From assembly GCA_031216915.1 (NCBI GenBank), contig CM062294.1:26722985-26786984 (forward strand): 64,000 nucleotides of DNA. Reading direction: 5' to 3'. The position numbers and the translations under genes are program-made. This document shows, piece after piece, positions 1-11,736 of this stretch. Position 1 is the stretch's first letter, and each line of letters opens with the position of its first letter. Below the pieces are notes generated by a model. That model was not told the DNA's origin. It did no database searches and saw only the letters and a program-made list of their open reading frames with translations. Origin of the DNA: Pictodentalium vernedei. Lineage: Eukaryota > Mollusca > Scaphopoda > Dentaliida > Dentaliidae.

Positions 1-300
1 GAGACCACAAAAATGCAGATCTGATGACACTGGCTCTTTAAAGGCTGAACCTCGGGACAACGAGAAAGACAATCTAGAAAAGCGTGTTTACCAAATATTT
101 ACATCATTAAAAAAATGTTCCAGCTCTCCACAATATTATTTGTGGTATAGAATATAAATGAACTGGAAATACATCATAAACTAGAATTAATAACCCTTTT
201 GTGTTCATATAATAGTTGCTCTTTTTCTTCGTATTGTTTCTCGTTACGTCCAACTTAATCTTCACCTTAATCTCAAAGCCCTCAAGTCATTGAAGTCAGG

Positions 301-957
301 TCTGTAAAGAATTCGACGCTATTGTGACATGGAACCAGTCTATCCGTTGAATAGTCCATCGTCTATATTGTAGATTCCATCGTTTGGAATCTCAGTTGGT
401 CTAACAAAAAAAAAACGAACCACATCTGATATCTCCTGAAACCAGTCCACACCTTAAATGGTCCATCGCCTGCGCCGTAGATTCAATCGTTTGGAATACC
501 GGAATATCACAGTTGGTCGCAAAAGCAAACCACACCCGATATGGCCTGAGGTGGCCTGAAATCAGTCTAAGGCCAAAATTGTCCATTGCCTGTGTTTGCT
601 GGATCATGGCAACGGGTGAACATAAAGTTAATGCCTCTGCTGCTCGCTTTCTCCCCCGGACATTACTTGTATAATGTGTTATGCCATTTCAACCGAATTC
701 CATTCATTCAGTAACCAAGCTTTGTCCCGGTTTAGGTCTGTACCTGATAAAAACCTGATTTGGGGTATTATAATTTTGATACACATACTGGTCAAAGCTC
801 TCAAGCCACCAGTCTAATTCGACGTTGTTGTGGCCTGGTACCAGTCTAAACCTTATATAGCCCCTCGCCTTTGTTTAGATTCAATCGTCTGAATATTTCC
901 GTTAGTAGGCAAAAAAGACCTACTGATCGCGTTTCTAACCAACTGAATATTCCTGAC
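301..957. repeat. Diverged foldback-type repeat, several partial copies
   Basis: The phrase 'accagtct...agtccatcgcctg...agattcaatcgt' recurs about every 100-300 bases here, at roughly 330-380, 430-495, 555-600 and 820-890. The same phrases appear at 10564-11100, where they flank a clear central palindrome. This looks like old, fragmented copies of that foldback family. The copy at about 780-957 ends at the target site of the next SINE. No coding potential is visible. Confidence 0.5.
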
Positions 958-969
958 GATTGAATCCAG

Positions 970-1608
970 TTATTAATTTATTTTATTTATTAAGGCTTAA
1001 CGACATAACAGCCAAGATCATATCGTGTCTGTGACAGTTTTGCGGGTGGAGGAAGCCGGGGTATCCGGAGAGAACCACCGAGCAACGACGAACAGCTGTC
1101 AGCTCCTCAACATCGTGACTCCACACTGCAGCACAGGCAGGGTTAGATTGGTTGAAGACATGCGCACCATCGACGCGCAGTACGTCTTAGTACACGGCGT
1201 CATCGTGCCCCCATGTGGACAATCGGGGTTGCGTGCCTTGCCGCAGAGACAATGTGGGAGTCCTAATCGATCGCTCAGACGGTCACTCATCCAAGGACTT
1301 ACCGGTGTGACAGGAATGATAGTCCGTAGGAACGTTAGTCCCTCTGGACTATTATTCCGTGGAATTATAGTCCTAGGTCTAACATTCCTAGGAATAGTAG
1401 TCCGACGGACTACCATTCCTAGGAATGTTAGACCTAGGACTATAATTCCGCGGAATAATAGTCCAGAGGGACTAATTTTCCTACGGACTATTATTCCTGT
1501 CACACCGGGCTCGATGTTGCTTAACTTCAGTGATCTGACGAGAACCGGTTACCGCAACGCCACCGCGCCCCTGATGGGAACCGGTTACCGCAACGACACC
1601 GCGCCCCC
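970..1608 (-). mobile_element. SINE with 5S-rRNA-derived head, split by a palindrome
   Basis: Read on the minus strand, the element starts with 'gcggtaaccggttctcgtca' and continues with 5S-rRNA-like sequence (gttaagcaacatcgag, then cttggatgagtgacc), followed by the shared SINE body and a short A-rich TAAATAAA-type tail near 975. A 12-bp target duplication with one mismatch flanks it: GATTGAATCCAG at 958-969 and GATCGAATCCAG at 1609-1620. The 5S-like head is interrupted by the large palindrome at 1300-1510. The first about 40 bases of the head are also duplicated (1540-1608). The tail belongs to the 'acatgatatgac...gtcgttaaa' type. Confidence 0.8.
1300..1510. mobile_element. Near-perfect palindromic insertion, about 104-bp arms
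   Basis: The left arm begins ggtgtgacaggaatgatagt and the right arm ends with its reverse complement (actattattcctgtcacacc). The axis is near 1405-1406, with essentially no loop. Short internal palindromes built from TAGTCC, GGACTA and CCTAGG motifs repeat along each arm. It interrupts a 5S-derived SINE head at CCGGT, so it arrived after that SINE. There is no ORF and it resembles a non-autonomous foldback element. Confidence 0.75.
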
Positions 1609-1741
1609 GATCGAATCCAGAAGTACCATAAAAACATTCATTTTCTTCGAAACAACGCAAGAAATGTTTCTAAATCGATAATTGGTTTGAGAGAATCTTT
1701 AGTAACATTACAACATTGTTAGAAATGTTTATAAACTAAAT

Positions 1742-2071
1742 TTATTTATTTATTTATTGATGTTTTAAGGTCACATATTTATGCACAGTGGCTAATCATG
1801 ACCGTGACAGTTTTACGGGTGGAGGAAGTCGGAGTACCCGGAGAGAACCACCGAGCAACACGTCGAGCAGCTGCCAGCTCCCCGACATCGTAACTCCGCA
1901 CTGCAGCACAGGCAGGGTTAGATTGGTTAAAGACATGCGTACCATCGACGTGCAGTACGCCTTAGTACACGGCGTCATCGCCTCACAACGCGGTTGCCGC
2001 AGGTGGGATTCGAACCGAGGACCTCTCGGCTTGCAGCCTGCACCTCTACCTACTGAGCCACCGCGCTCCCC
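1742..2071 (-). mobile_element. tRNA-headed SINE, nearly full length
   Basis: The minus strand carries a tRNA-like head with A box (TGGCTCAGTAGG) and B box (GGTTCGAATCC), the common SINE body and a TAAATAAATAAA tail. The 11-bp direct repeat ATAAACTAAAT flanks it at 1731-1741 and 2072-2082, which is the expected target duplication. Compared with the copy at 53035, about 35 bases between head and body are missing. Confidence 0.85.
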
Positions 2072-2550
2072 ATAAACTAAATACTTATCAATGAAGACTC
2101 ATTACTCCTGTAGTTTTATGATTACTACGCGTAGTTCCACCATTTTATGTTGATTTATTGATGTTTTGGGAGTGGAATAAATATGAATGGACTGAAATAT
2201 CTAGGACTGGAACACGAAGGCATATCCAAATATCTTCAGGAATGACTGGTCGTCACATCAAATGAACGGTATTCGGCGCGCAAACTCCACAAAATGTGAG
2301 TATAGAAACAGTCCATAACAACGATGGATTCCTTTCGGAATCTTTACTGAACAATTGTTTACACATACCATCAGATAATCATTTGGGTGATTCTCACAAC
2401 GTGTTTTGCATTGGGGTCTCGTCTATGTATTCACATTGGCAACCGTCAAGCGGGTTGGGGTGGTGGGTGCACAGACTCTTTACTCGTAACCCTTTCAACA
2501 CTGGCGCACTGGAAGATAACAATTCAGTCAATATTGCACTCTGAAAACTA

Positions 2551-2977
2551 AAGTGTTAAAACTGACACTTTCAAGGTGGTAAACCCATTCTAACTCTTAG
2601 GGTTTGATTTTAACACCCAAAGTGCATTGCTTTAAGCACTTAGACATTACAATCGTCAGACATCTGAAACTTGAATGGATGGCACTTCCCATGTGTCTAG
2701 CATCTGTGGTTCTTCCAGAATCGTCCATAAATTGATTTGCGCCTGGTGGGTACATATTTAAAAGGACACAACGCAGATGACGCGGATCAGGCTCGAGAGT
2801 TCGAGCCTGATCCGCGTCATCTGCGTTGTTTCCTTTTAATAATACACTTGTCAAGTGGTATTATTGTCAACACCTGTCAAGTTCTGGGATATCTACACTT
2901 GAACAAAGTGCTAGTTCAGCACTTAGTAGGTGTTAAATACAGCACTTCAAGTGTAGTTTTTAACACTTTACTTTTTA
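2551..2977. mobile_element. Foldback MITE with strong central hairpin
   Basis: The outer ends are inverted (aaagtgttaaaact near 2551 against agtttttaacacttt near 2960). The centre at 2756-2842 is a hairpin of about 37 bp per arm ('acgcagatgacgcggatcag' and complement) with a four-base loop. There is no coding sequence, so it is non-autonomous. Confidence 0.65.
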
Positions 2978-3188
2978 GCGTGTGTCAATGGCGAAATGGG
3001 TGAAACCATCCTGCTTTTTTTTAGAGGTTCGGTAAAAATTTAATTAACTTATTACTGAGCCTCGCTTCTGATTTTTTGCTTTTTCTCTCTTTGTATCGTC
3101 TGCTCGTCCACTACCAATTTTCTTTTTCACCCAAAAATTTATTCACACCGGTTTGAAAGGGTTAAAGTAATGTGACCGATGATGAGGT

Positions 3189-3245
3189 CGTGACAAACGT
3201 TACTTATTCCCAATTCCTTATTCCACATTCGTTATCGACCGATAA
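3189..3245. repeat. Half-copy of the CGTTACTTATTCCC hairpin family
   Basis: The sequence acgttacttattcccaattc and the following 'cattcgttatc' match one arm of the paired hairpins at 53446-53662 and 49169-49268. The complementary arm is missing here. Confidence 0.5.
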
Positions 3246-3275
3246 ATGAATTTGTTTCATTACCATTAAGTTTTT

Positions 3276-3675
3276 TAATCATTTTCCAAATTTTTTTGAT
3301 GCTTGTGTTGGTTAAATTTAGAAACATGTTGGTGACTTTTTAAATTCCCGTTCAGTGTTCTCGCTTCCTTTATAGCCTGCTTACAATCTTTATCGAGTCT
3401 TGGCTGAGCGAAACGCTATGGGCTAGCCGTTATGTCTGGAATGACAGTACTTTTAATGTCAAGCAACTCTTTAGTAAACTGTTCTACTTGATCAACACTG
3501 TCTACAAACTTCTCCCTTCTGAGTCGTTCAGAACAAAGGAAGAAAAAGTGTCCCAGTTGGCATTTTCGAAGTTCCATTTGGACACCGTTCACCAGCCAAA
3601 ATTTACAAAATCAACACTTGGAGAGTGAACAGAGGATGTTTTTTTTCGATGAGAGGGCTTTTCGTGAACCCGATT
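3276..3675 (-). pseudogene. LINE-type retrotransposon fossil (EN-RT linker region)
   Basis: Conceptual minus-strand translation gives runs typical of the stretch joining the endonuclease and reverse transcriptase of a non-LTR retrotransposon. In order they are: VNFGW, stop, VSKWNFENANWDTFSSFVL; then, after a frameshift, KFVDSVDQVEQFTKELLDIK and VIPDITASP; and after one stop, RLDKDCKQAIKEARTL. The 'NW..F...L' block, the 'IP' motif and the 'DKDCKQAIKEAR' block occur in the family's order and spacing. At least two stops and one frameshift make it non-functional. No RT catalytic (YADD-like) block is visible here, so it is only a fragment. The family assignment is by eye and the clade is not resolved. 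Confidence 0.6.
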
Positions 3676-4789
3676 ACGGGATTGGGGTTGGGGGTATGTA
3701 GACTGTTAAGGACCAAAGACACGCAAAACCATCGTGACTGCATCAGTTAAAAAATGATCTTTACTTGCCCTCTCACCCTCCTCCACCACATTCACTTACA
3801 CGTGTCTTGCAAAGATAGATATGCTACCAATGGAAGAGCTAAATACCGTGGGCCAGTTAATTATTTTAATAATTTATAGGACTACATTGTGTTACTTATT
3901 TAATCAATAAAACAAATAAAAAATAACAGCAATAACTATTATCCTCCCTGGTGAGATTATATTTTGAATAGCTTTACGATGGAGGAAAAACATTATAACA
4001 CGACACGCTTCACATGAAAGATTAAAATAGTTCAGCCTCCAAGAAATGTTAGAAGTTTACGTACACGTTAATCGTGTTAATTACTAATTCATACCCTGAA
4101 AGGTCATCATCTATCAAACTCGCACCTGACAACACCTGGTTATTAAATGAATTTCCTACGTACAGTTAATAATTACAAAGGAGACAACTTTCTCGGAAAG
4201 TCATTTAAAAGGGGTCTATTTCAAGAGGAGTTGGTCATGGCGGACCCCAAATAACCCGAATCGGTTACAATATAAACCTCCATTCGTTTGTTCGACTGTA
4301 TGTGTGACACAACTCTCAGTATCAAATCTAGTCTTTTTCGAAAGTACAAGAGGGGTTTGATATCCTATACTCCAACGCTGATGAAAATGTCTGGACTGAA
4401 CATGTAGGGGAGGGGGGGGGGGTGCAACCCCACCCCCTTAGCAACGCCTGCCACGATATGTATGAAGAAAAGATAAAAAAAACTTCATATGTTTCGAAAG
4501 TGCTTCGTTTTCAGTTGGCGGAAAATAATACTTTCCTCATTTTCATTTGTTCTGTCACAATTTGTTTGAGAGTACCTAAAGGCACTACTACAACAAAGCA
4601 GAAATAATGAACAGATTCATAGTATCTGAATTAATCAACCAATAGGTTAGATGAATTAAATTTCTCACATGAACAAGTGACGTAATGCACAACTGTGTGT
4701 CACAAGTCGACACCCCGTATTCCGGTCTTTTTTCAGAAAACTTTTGACCCCACTTATACCTCATATTGAAGGGAGGACTTCAGTAGTAG
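3676..4789. other. Unassigned AT-rich intergenic sequence
   Basis: I see no coding remnant, repeat pair or hairpin that can be supported here. It includes a G-run near 4411-4422. The short open frame after that run (61 codons) has no recognisable features. Confidence 0.4.
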
Positions 4790-5496
4790 TGCACTCACCT
4801 TTCATATGGGATGATCTCACGTGACAAATCGTCAAGGACATGCGCGTGAATGGCAATCTGTGACGTCATTCCCATAATGATACGTGGTGTCAATGCACAT
4901 GTGCAGCACGTGTTGTTATGGTGACACGTGTTTCCTTCGTCCAGTTTGCATACTGGAGGTCACCATGTTAGTTCCTATGGTGGTGCGTGATTTCGACGCG
5001 ACCCAAAACCCTCTACTAGGAAGGGATGTGTTTGGATGGTGTGTTCGATTGAATAGGAGTAAATCTAATTACCACAAACAACTTGACGACTACCGAAAAA
5101 TTACCAAAAATCACCGAAACGGGTCTGGATTCTTCCAGAAACCTACCGGTATAACCTTGTACCATTACTTTTGACTTGGAGCACCACCACAAGCTTGCTA
5201 GCTCTCTGGCTTTATCTCGGTAACCACAAACCCTCATATGCCCAACTGAGTATTGAAGCGCTACGTCCCGTGGCTACCCACTTGCAGCACCCCAATCTAA
5301 CAACCACCAACTTTTAGCACTCTATTTTATCATATGAAGCCATGAAGGCCACGTGGAAATCTCTCAGTGGGTATCGTATGTCATTTCCTCACATCATCAT
5401 CTCCTGATGGCCGTGAAGAAATCCCTCAGTGGGGTATAATCTACCACCCATCATGTCGTCAACGAGCCTTTAAATTAGCTTGCCATAAAAAGCTAA

Positions 5497-5566
5497 GTTT
5501 CCTTTTGTAATTTTTAACAAACGAAAACAACAGACAGCTCCGTTTGTTAAAAGTAACAAAAGGAAA
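5497..5566. repeat. Short hairpin
   Basis: The left arm 'gtttccttttgtaatttttaac' is followed about 15 bases later by its near-complement 'gttaaaagtaacaaaaggaaac'. It sits inside the decayed foldback relative. Confidence 0.6.
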
Positions 5567-5992
5567 CATCGCTTTGCTTTCTACCGACGTCAAAGATGTC
5601 ATTCCAACAGCACCTCTACCTAACAACCTCTTGCCTTCAGCACCACTTTTGTTTCATCGTATGGCGCCATAATGTCCAATAAAATCTCTCGACGAGGTAT
5701 ACTTCATTATCCCTCATCCAAAACAGGTATTAAATGGCCACGGTCCATGACACCCCACTTCCAGTACCATACCTAATAACCACTTGCCTTCAGCACCCCC
5801 CTTTTCATCGCATGAGGCCATGAGAGCCGTGAGGAAATCTCCCAAACAGGAACACTCTTTTCATCCTTCATATTCTCATCCCACGAGGGCTATGAGGAAA
5901 TCCATCAGTGAGATATAGTCTATTACCCCTCATATACTCATCTGGGTATTTGGGGACAGAAGACAAAGTGGCTTCTTCTTCTTGACGCAATC

Positions 5993-6085
5993 GTCGCCTG
6001 AGTGCTAGAATGTTCTATGCCCCCTATGGGACTATGGATTATCTCCCCTATGGGACATAGAACATTCTAGCACTCAGGCGACGCA
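5993..6085. repeat. Hairpin of the 'gttctatg' family
   Basis: The left arm runs through 'gtcgcctgagtgctagaatg' and the right arm is its complement. The loop region itself contains the repeated 'cctatgggac'. Related hairpins occur at 18965-19040 and 49658-49725 (shared 'gttctatg'). Confidence 0.65.
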
Positions 6086-6108
6086 ATGTTAATCCTGCTT
6101 GTATGGAG

Positions 6109-6237
6109 TTAGTACGTTGTGGAGCCTGGCAGTTGCTCGATGGTTCTCTCCAGGTACTCCGGTTTTCTCCACCGTAGAACTCTCCGACACGAGGTGATCC
6201 TGGCTGTCGAAAGTGTCGTTAAACCTCAATAAATAAA
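6109..6237 (+). mobile_element. 3' fragment of a SINE (tail type 'gacacgaggtgat')
   Basis: The body phrase 'ggttctctccaggtactccg' is followed by 'ccgacacgaggtgatcctgg', 'gtgtcgttaaacctcaa' and TAAATAAATA. The same tail type occurs at 53961-54360 and, diverged, at 13690-13855. The head is absent. Confidence 0.75.
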
Positions 6238-6873
6238 TACCCCACTACACACTTTCTGTGTGTTACCTCTGCTTCCACTTTCGTTACCCCACTATTAACC
6301 CACTATTTATTAAGCTAATAAGTACTACCTGCTTTTTGCACCTATTATCCCTATGCTTGTTGACCGTTACTGCCACTGGTAATACCACTACTAATATCAC
6401 CAGTTTCTTCTGTTAATGTTTCTATGAATACCACTAGCAGGCTCATGGATCCGTCTGGGAATCCCAATTGTGGATTTCCACTTACGGAATCCTCCTTACA
6501 GGAATCCCTTACTATGATGCATCTTTGGTTATAGAATTACTGTTTTGACGTATGAGGCCGAGAGAAACTCTCTCAATGATGTATGATCTGTCATTCCTGA
6601 TATCCTCATCCCATGAGGTCTATTGAGGAGGTCCCTCAATGAAGTATAGTCGATAATCACAAATATCTGTTGTGTTGTGAGTTCCACTGTAATAATAACA
6701 CTTGGGTTATCTTCATAATTATTTATTGTTTGATCGATGAGACACATGGGCTTGAAGGACAGAGCATGAATCAACCCCACAGCATTCGTCTTCATTCCGA
6801 ATAACCTTGCACCTCATAAGGGAGCTTCCTTATTACCACAAGGTAGATCAGTATAGGGGGTACTCATTATGTA

Positions 6874-7187
6874 CAGTTAAAACTAGAAGTCCTGTCATGA
6901 AATGCGCACAAATAGCACGTCGATTTGCGCGTTAATCTACGCGTTAGGACCATAGTAAGGCTATCAAATTCTGTGCATATGGCCTGTACACAGGCAATGT
7001 TTCAGCCAATGGACCTCCGGGTAACCCGGAGGTCCATTGGCAGAAACATTGCCTGTGCTTGCTATGAGTAACCAGGAGAACCTGCCGTGCGTTGGATGCC
7101 ATTCGATATGGCGATTGCGCGCAATTTCTACGAGCAATTAAGCCTACAAAAGCGCACATTTCAAGACAGGACTTCTAATTTTAACTG
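6874..7187. mobile_element. TA-flanked MITE, 314 bp, with long inverted arms
   Basis: Terminal inverted repeats start CAGTTAAAACTAGAAGTCCT and are flanked by TA (6872-6873 and 7188-7189), as expected for Tc1/mariner-type target choice. The centre is the hairpin around 'caatggacctccggg'. A copy of exactly the same length lies at 16661-16974 in the opposite orientation, and both share an internal arm mismatch (cagaaac against ctgaaac). It has no coding capacity. It is inserted within the decayed foldback relative. Confidence 0.85.
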
Positions 7188-7667
7188 TACCTGTTACTAC
7201 AACATCCTCAACTGAGTATACGAGAATACCTATGGCGTGGTGATATTCTTTTGGAGGATACAGTCGGGGGGAGGGGGAGGGGTATCTCTTGGGGGATAGC
7301 TAACCAAGGCCAGTTATCCGACAATAGTTACGTTTAACGGGAAGTGATGCCATGGCCGCCGCGCATATTGGTCGTCAAAGTGAACTTTGCCGAGAGCCAT
7401 GTTGTTATGTCATACCGAATGTGGTATCATGTGTGATGTTATATCGCAATGCATAATTGCAAATAGTAAGTTGTCAAGGTAGTGTATGAAATTACGCTAT
7501 AGCTATAGTTCAAGGTCGATGCTATAGATCGACCACGTGATCAGTGACAATACGAGTCACATGACCGGTGACGCCATTTATGACATCATTGAATAATCCG
7601 AGGAAGCGTACGTTAAATTACTCGTATCAAGCATTTGTATGTACGGTTCTTCAATTTATTCAGTTAC

Positions 7668-8190
7668 GTGATAAAATTGACTGAATGTTTGATGACGTCA
7701 CCATTAGTAATGCAGACTCATCACAGCCTTAGTTTTATAACTACGCCTCGTAGTTCTACTAATTGTATTGATATCTTGGCGTTTTCAAGGCGAATTAACC
7801 CTTAGGGGCCCAATTCTAACTTTGATAACCTTTTAATGCAAAGGATCAGGCACCCCAGCATGCATTGTTTGGGTAAGCTTAAAAACTTGTTTTCTTAGTA
7901 CCTTGTCAGTTGTTTTTATGCAAGTCTTGGCTGCCTCTGTAGGCCTCTGTAGGTAGCCAAGACTTGACTTGAAACAACTGCAAAGCCACAGGGTGTAGAC
8001 TTTCAGAGTATAGAGGAAATGTCTAAAAATCTCCAGGCCCTTAAGTGTTAAATATTTATTGACTGGAATATCTATAACAGAAGCCCGAAATAATATCCGC
8101 ATATATTTTGAGTGAAACGACACCACACCACATAAATGCGCACATTTCCACGAAAAGTGTATGAACAAACAACAGCGTCGAATTCAGAAC
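7668..8190. repeat. Interspersed repeat, inverted homologue of 10600-10890
   Basis: The phrases 'gaatgtttgatgacgtc', 'gttttcaaggcgaattaa', 'tgactggaatatctataac' and 'gtgaaacgacaccacac' occur here and, reverse-complemented, at 10600-10890 in the same relative order. The unit is interrupted by a TTAA MITE at 7799-8047, and the 10.7-kb copy supplies the uninterrupted version. Confidence 0.7.
7799..8047. mobile_element. TTAA-flanked MITE, 249 bp
   Basis: TTAA lies on both sides (7795-7798, 8048-8051). The related repeat at about 10755 reads 'gcgaattaaataatt' without the insert, so the TTAA duplication is supported by an empty-site paralogue. This is the pattern of piggyBac-type insertion. The internal hairpin is built on 'caagtcttggct' and its complement near 7921-7970. 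Confidence 0.75.
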
Positions 8191-8275
8191 AGGCTAAGAA
8201 CTGAGGATTTATTTCCCTATGGGTGAGTGGCATCCCCGATAGGGGAATGTATCCCTTCTGATGCCCCCAGGCGCC

Positions 8276-8925
8276 ACTACTAGTGTTCAACCGATGATCG
8301 GAACCGGCCACCACAATCGGCCGATTACGGGCAATCGGATGACAACGGCAACGGCCCCTGGAACATCGGTTCAACCGATTGTTGCCAAGCAATTTGTGAT
8401 TTTTCGGAATCGCATTTTATTATCTTCTGCAATTGTTCAATTGTTAATGTAAAATGATGTCGATGATACCATTCAATTAAGTTGAGAAACAACCACAATG
8501 TGTATTCCTAATCTCTCTACAAGCCCCTTTACGGGATATACATGCTAAACGAATGTAAAGCTTACAACTCAGCACACTTGCAGCAATCGCCAGTTCATAC
8601 CGGAAAAGTGAAGGATGAACTCCTTTGACTCAGGTCGCAGTAAAATTACCAGTCGCGCGCACTTGGGCGGTAAACGTGGCTCTGAGAGCCACGTTTACCG
8701 CCCAAGTGTGCGCGACTGATAATTTTACTGGGATCCCAGTCAACGAAGTTTAACACTTTGAAAAATGTTCAGTTTAATGTAGTTCTTTCGAGTCTCGACT
8801 TGTCTTGTAGTGCACAGTATTACAATCGGAATCGGCATCAGAATCGGCCGATTGTGGGCTCAAATAACCGGTAATCGGTCAGCGACCATTTTTGGTAATC
8901 GGTTGGACACTAGCTAGACACTACT
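8276..8925. mobile_element. Possible non-autonomous hAT-like element
   Basis: The left end 'agtgttcaaccgatgatcgg' and right end 'aatcggttggacact' are inverted copies. Subterminal 'aatcggccgatt' repeats are present on both sides. 'CACTACT' occurs next to both ends, but 7 extra bases separate it on the right, so the target duplication is uncertain. It encloses the strong palindrome at 8620-8750. Confidence 0.45.
8620..8750. repeat. Strong palindrome, about 45-bp inner arms
   Basis: The left arm 'cagtaaaattaccagtcgcg...cgtggctct' meets its complement with the axis near 8684. Partial pairing continues outward through 'tgactcag' and 'cagtcaac'. No ORF is present. Confidence 0.75.
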
Positions 8926-10563
8926 GGTCATACACTACGATTTGAAGGCGAAAAATGAAAATATTTAGTAATTCATGAATTACTTTTCCCAGTGTCGTCT
9001 GCCATTCAGGGTAGGTGGAGGGTTAATTTGTATGCCAATATTCGCGGGGTACATGTACTCCAAGTCTGCCTGGTTGGTATGTTCAAATATCATTTAAACG
9101 GATGTAATGTTTTTTGTGTCGATTGCTTATAAAAAGATCAGGGTTGGCATGAAAATTTGCATCGGTCGGTTAATCTGAACCATTTCATCTTTCTCCCCAG
9201 CCTTAACAGAGATAAAAATGTTTAGAAATGCATATTTCAACGGCGACGTTTCATTAACTCGCGTTCTCTTAAAGGCAGTTGCGGGGCCGAAGCCCTTGGG
9301 GTGCAAGGGGGGGGGGAGTGAATCGCCCCTATGACATTCTCCGTCGGAACTTTTCAATAGCCGCCGAAAAAAAAAAATTCTGACAAAGTCTTTTGTACAG
9401 ATGTCCATTTCTGACGTATTCTCTCGATCCTTCGGATATATTCAGAACATTGCCGAAAAATCGAGAGAATCTGTCGGAAATCAACATCGGTACGACATTA
9501 TATTTCTCTTCTGCACAACAGTCTAGCTACAAAATATCCGATTCCTCGTACATTCTCAGAGGCACAAAAAATCCACCTTATCTTAACCATGCCCTATTGA
9601 GCTGCTAGAAATGCCGGATATCATAAGCCAAGATACTATAGAATCGTTATCAGAGGCTTGTCTTTTATAAACTTTTCTCGGCGGAGGTCCCCAGAACACC
9701 CACCAATTGGAGGGGCCTACGCACCTATGTGGGGGGGGGGGGGGGGTGCGTTCGGCATACAGATGCTACTCCCCCCCCCCCTCCATGTCGCATAGTTTTA
9801 ACGCGGTTAGTTGGGCAGTTAGCAATTAATTTTTGTGCGAATTGGACATCTTTAGAAGCAAAACAAAATAAAGATAGAAAGAAACATTCGCCCCCAACCC
9901 CACCTCCCACCCCAACAAAAAAAACCCCAACCCATCGAACACTGAAGTTTTAACAAAATAGTTAATGGGGGTAGAGTATGGAGCGCCCCATCCCAGGACA
10001 ATGCCATTGAAATTAATATTGCACTTAGTCTGTTAATCGATCACCTATGAATTATGTATTAACATATTTACTACTGATGTTTGACCCACGTACTGACCAT
10101 CTAGATATACCAATAATTGTGTATTACTACCATATGTCTAATTCCTTCCAACTGTTTTGCTCAGTCTGATAATAATACACTGGGGAGATTCCCAGTAATA
10201 TGATAAAGAAATAAAATTAGACAAAAATATAGAAATTACAAGCAACAGTTTGATAGTCATAACAGCTGTGGGATTGTGACTGTCTAGTGTAAATTTGATT
10301 GTATATATTCCACGCATTTCAACATATTTTACGATGCTAGACGAACTATTACGACCATTCCGCGTACATAATATTTCTGCTCTGAAACAGCTGTGAAAAA
10401 TTAGAACTAGGTTTACACATGTAAGTGCTACAAGTAAATAGTTCATTCATACATGGATTTATGGCAGAGTCGAAGGTTATTTCCGTCGGAGTTAAACGAG
10501 GTGGAGGTAGGAATTCTTAATTTTGTACATTTAGTTTTGACGTTTCCTGTAATGGTTTAAATC
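8926..10563. other. Unassigned sequence with G/C homopolymer tracts
   Basis: No coding remnant or repeat pair is convincing. G/C runs occur near 9309-9317, 9730-9746 and 9770-9782. The facing open frames at 9725-9953 are produced by these runs (proline/glycine-rich on opposite strands). Confidence 0.4.
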
Positions 10564-11100
10564 ATGACCCGCAGCAAGGTCTCAGGTCACCAGTCTAATA
10601 CTGATCGGAAAGCTGTTATGGGCTGTTCGTTTACCAGCTTTTCCTGGAAATTTGCGTGCAGACTGCCGTTTATGCAGTGTGGTGTCCTTTCACTCACAAA
10701 GATGTGCAGATATTCATGCTCCAGTTATAGACATTCCAGTAAATAATTATTTAATTCGCCTTGAAAATATCAAGATATTGACCCAATTAGCAGAACAATG
10801 TGGCATAATAAAAAAAACTACAGCTGCGAGGAGTCTTCATTTCTAATGGCGACGTCATCAAACATTCGGTCAAATCGAGTCTCGATTGAGCAACATTTCA
10901 ATCGTCTGGAATATTTCAGTTGATCGGAAAAGCGAACCATAGGTTCGCTTTTCCGACCAATTGAAATATTCCAGACGGGTTAAACTAAACACAGGCGATT
11001 GGCTATTTGGGGTTTAACGTGGTTCGAATTACTGAAGAATTAGATGGGTGGCTTGAGTGCTTACACCAGTTATAACTCGACAAATCAAACCTAAACCGGA
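10564..11100. mobile_element. Composite foldback element with 'gaaccatag' centre
   Basis: The central hairpin at about 10880-10975 pairs 'gtctggaatatttcagttga' with its complement. Outer similarity to 301-957 and 7668-8190 defines the family. The right end repeats 'ggtggcttgagtgcttacacc', the complement of the left-end phrase near 780-815. It is non-coding. Confidence 0.6.
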
Positions 11101-11734
11101 GCGATGCTTGGCTACCGGAGGAATGAAATTCTGTTTAACTGGCACAACAGGCATCGCAAGCATCGCCTGGATGAGACGCGTCCAAAGCAAACTGGAAGAG
11201 GCATGAATTATAAGCTAGCCTTAACTTTTATGTTTATCTACTCTCGTGGCCTATCCCGACAGCACAATCGCCGTGGATTGATTTCAATCCAGGAGTGCAC
11301 ACTGATATCCAAGCATATGTTTACCAAGTAATATAAAAATCATCATCGGCAAAATTTTGATTAATGAAAACCGGGTTGTACCGCCCCGATCAAGTCCTCA
11401 GCCTTTGTGATATGCCACAGGCACAGCATGAACCAACACACTCATCCATGTGCTCAACTCATAGCCCCTCAAAAACCCAAACTGATATCCTAAATGAATA
11501 TAGGCGGCTGTAGTTCCACCCACGCTCTCATTTAGTCTCTTTTAGCTCTCGCGCTTTAAATTCCTCACATACACAGCTCTGCTCTCTTTCACCATTTTTT
11601 TCTTTTGCTGTTGGGCGGAGAGGCAAAATAATATCCTTAGTCTAAAATGACCGCGTATTCTTGCTATCAATGTCTCTTGATTTATAGAAGCTTTCATACC
11701 CCACGTGTGTAAAAACAAGTTATTTGCAGCAATA
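11101..11734. other. Unassigned intergenic sequence
   Basis: No ORF, repeat pair or hairpin could be supported here. Confidence 0.4.
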
Positions 11735-11736
11735 TA

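Larger units (their letters stand above)
4790..6872 (+). repeat. Old, decayed relative of the giant foldback element
   Basis: The phrases 'gatgatctcacgtgac', 'cacgtgttgttatggtgaca', 'gtgttcgattgaataggag' and 'taaatctaattaccacaaac' follow the order seen in the arm of the 4.1-kb foldback at 19938-24046. Further in (5330-6680), recurring 'catgag...ctcaatgaggtata' phrases match the interior of that arm. Similarity resumes beyond the MITE at 6874-7187, up to about 7300. This is a single diverged arm without an opposite arm. Confidence 0.6.

Noticed and set aside
9725..9953. Gly/Pro-rich small proteins on opposite strands
   Set aside because: Generated by G and C homopolymers.
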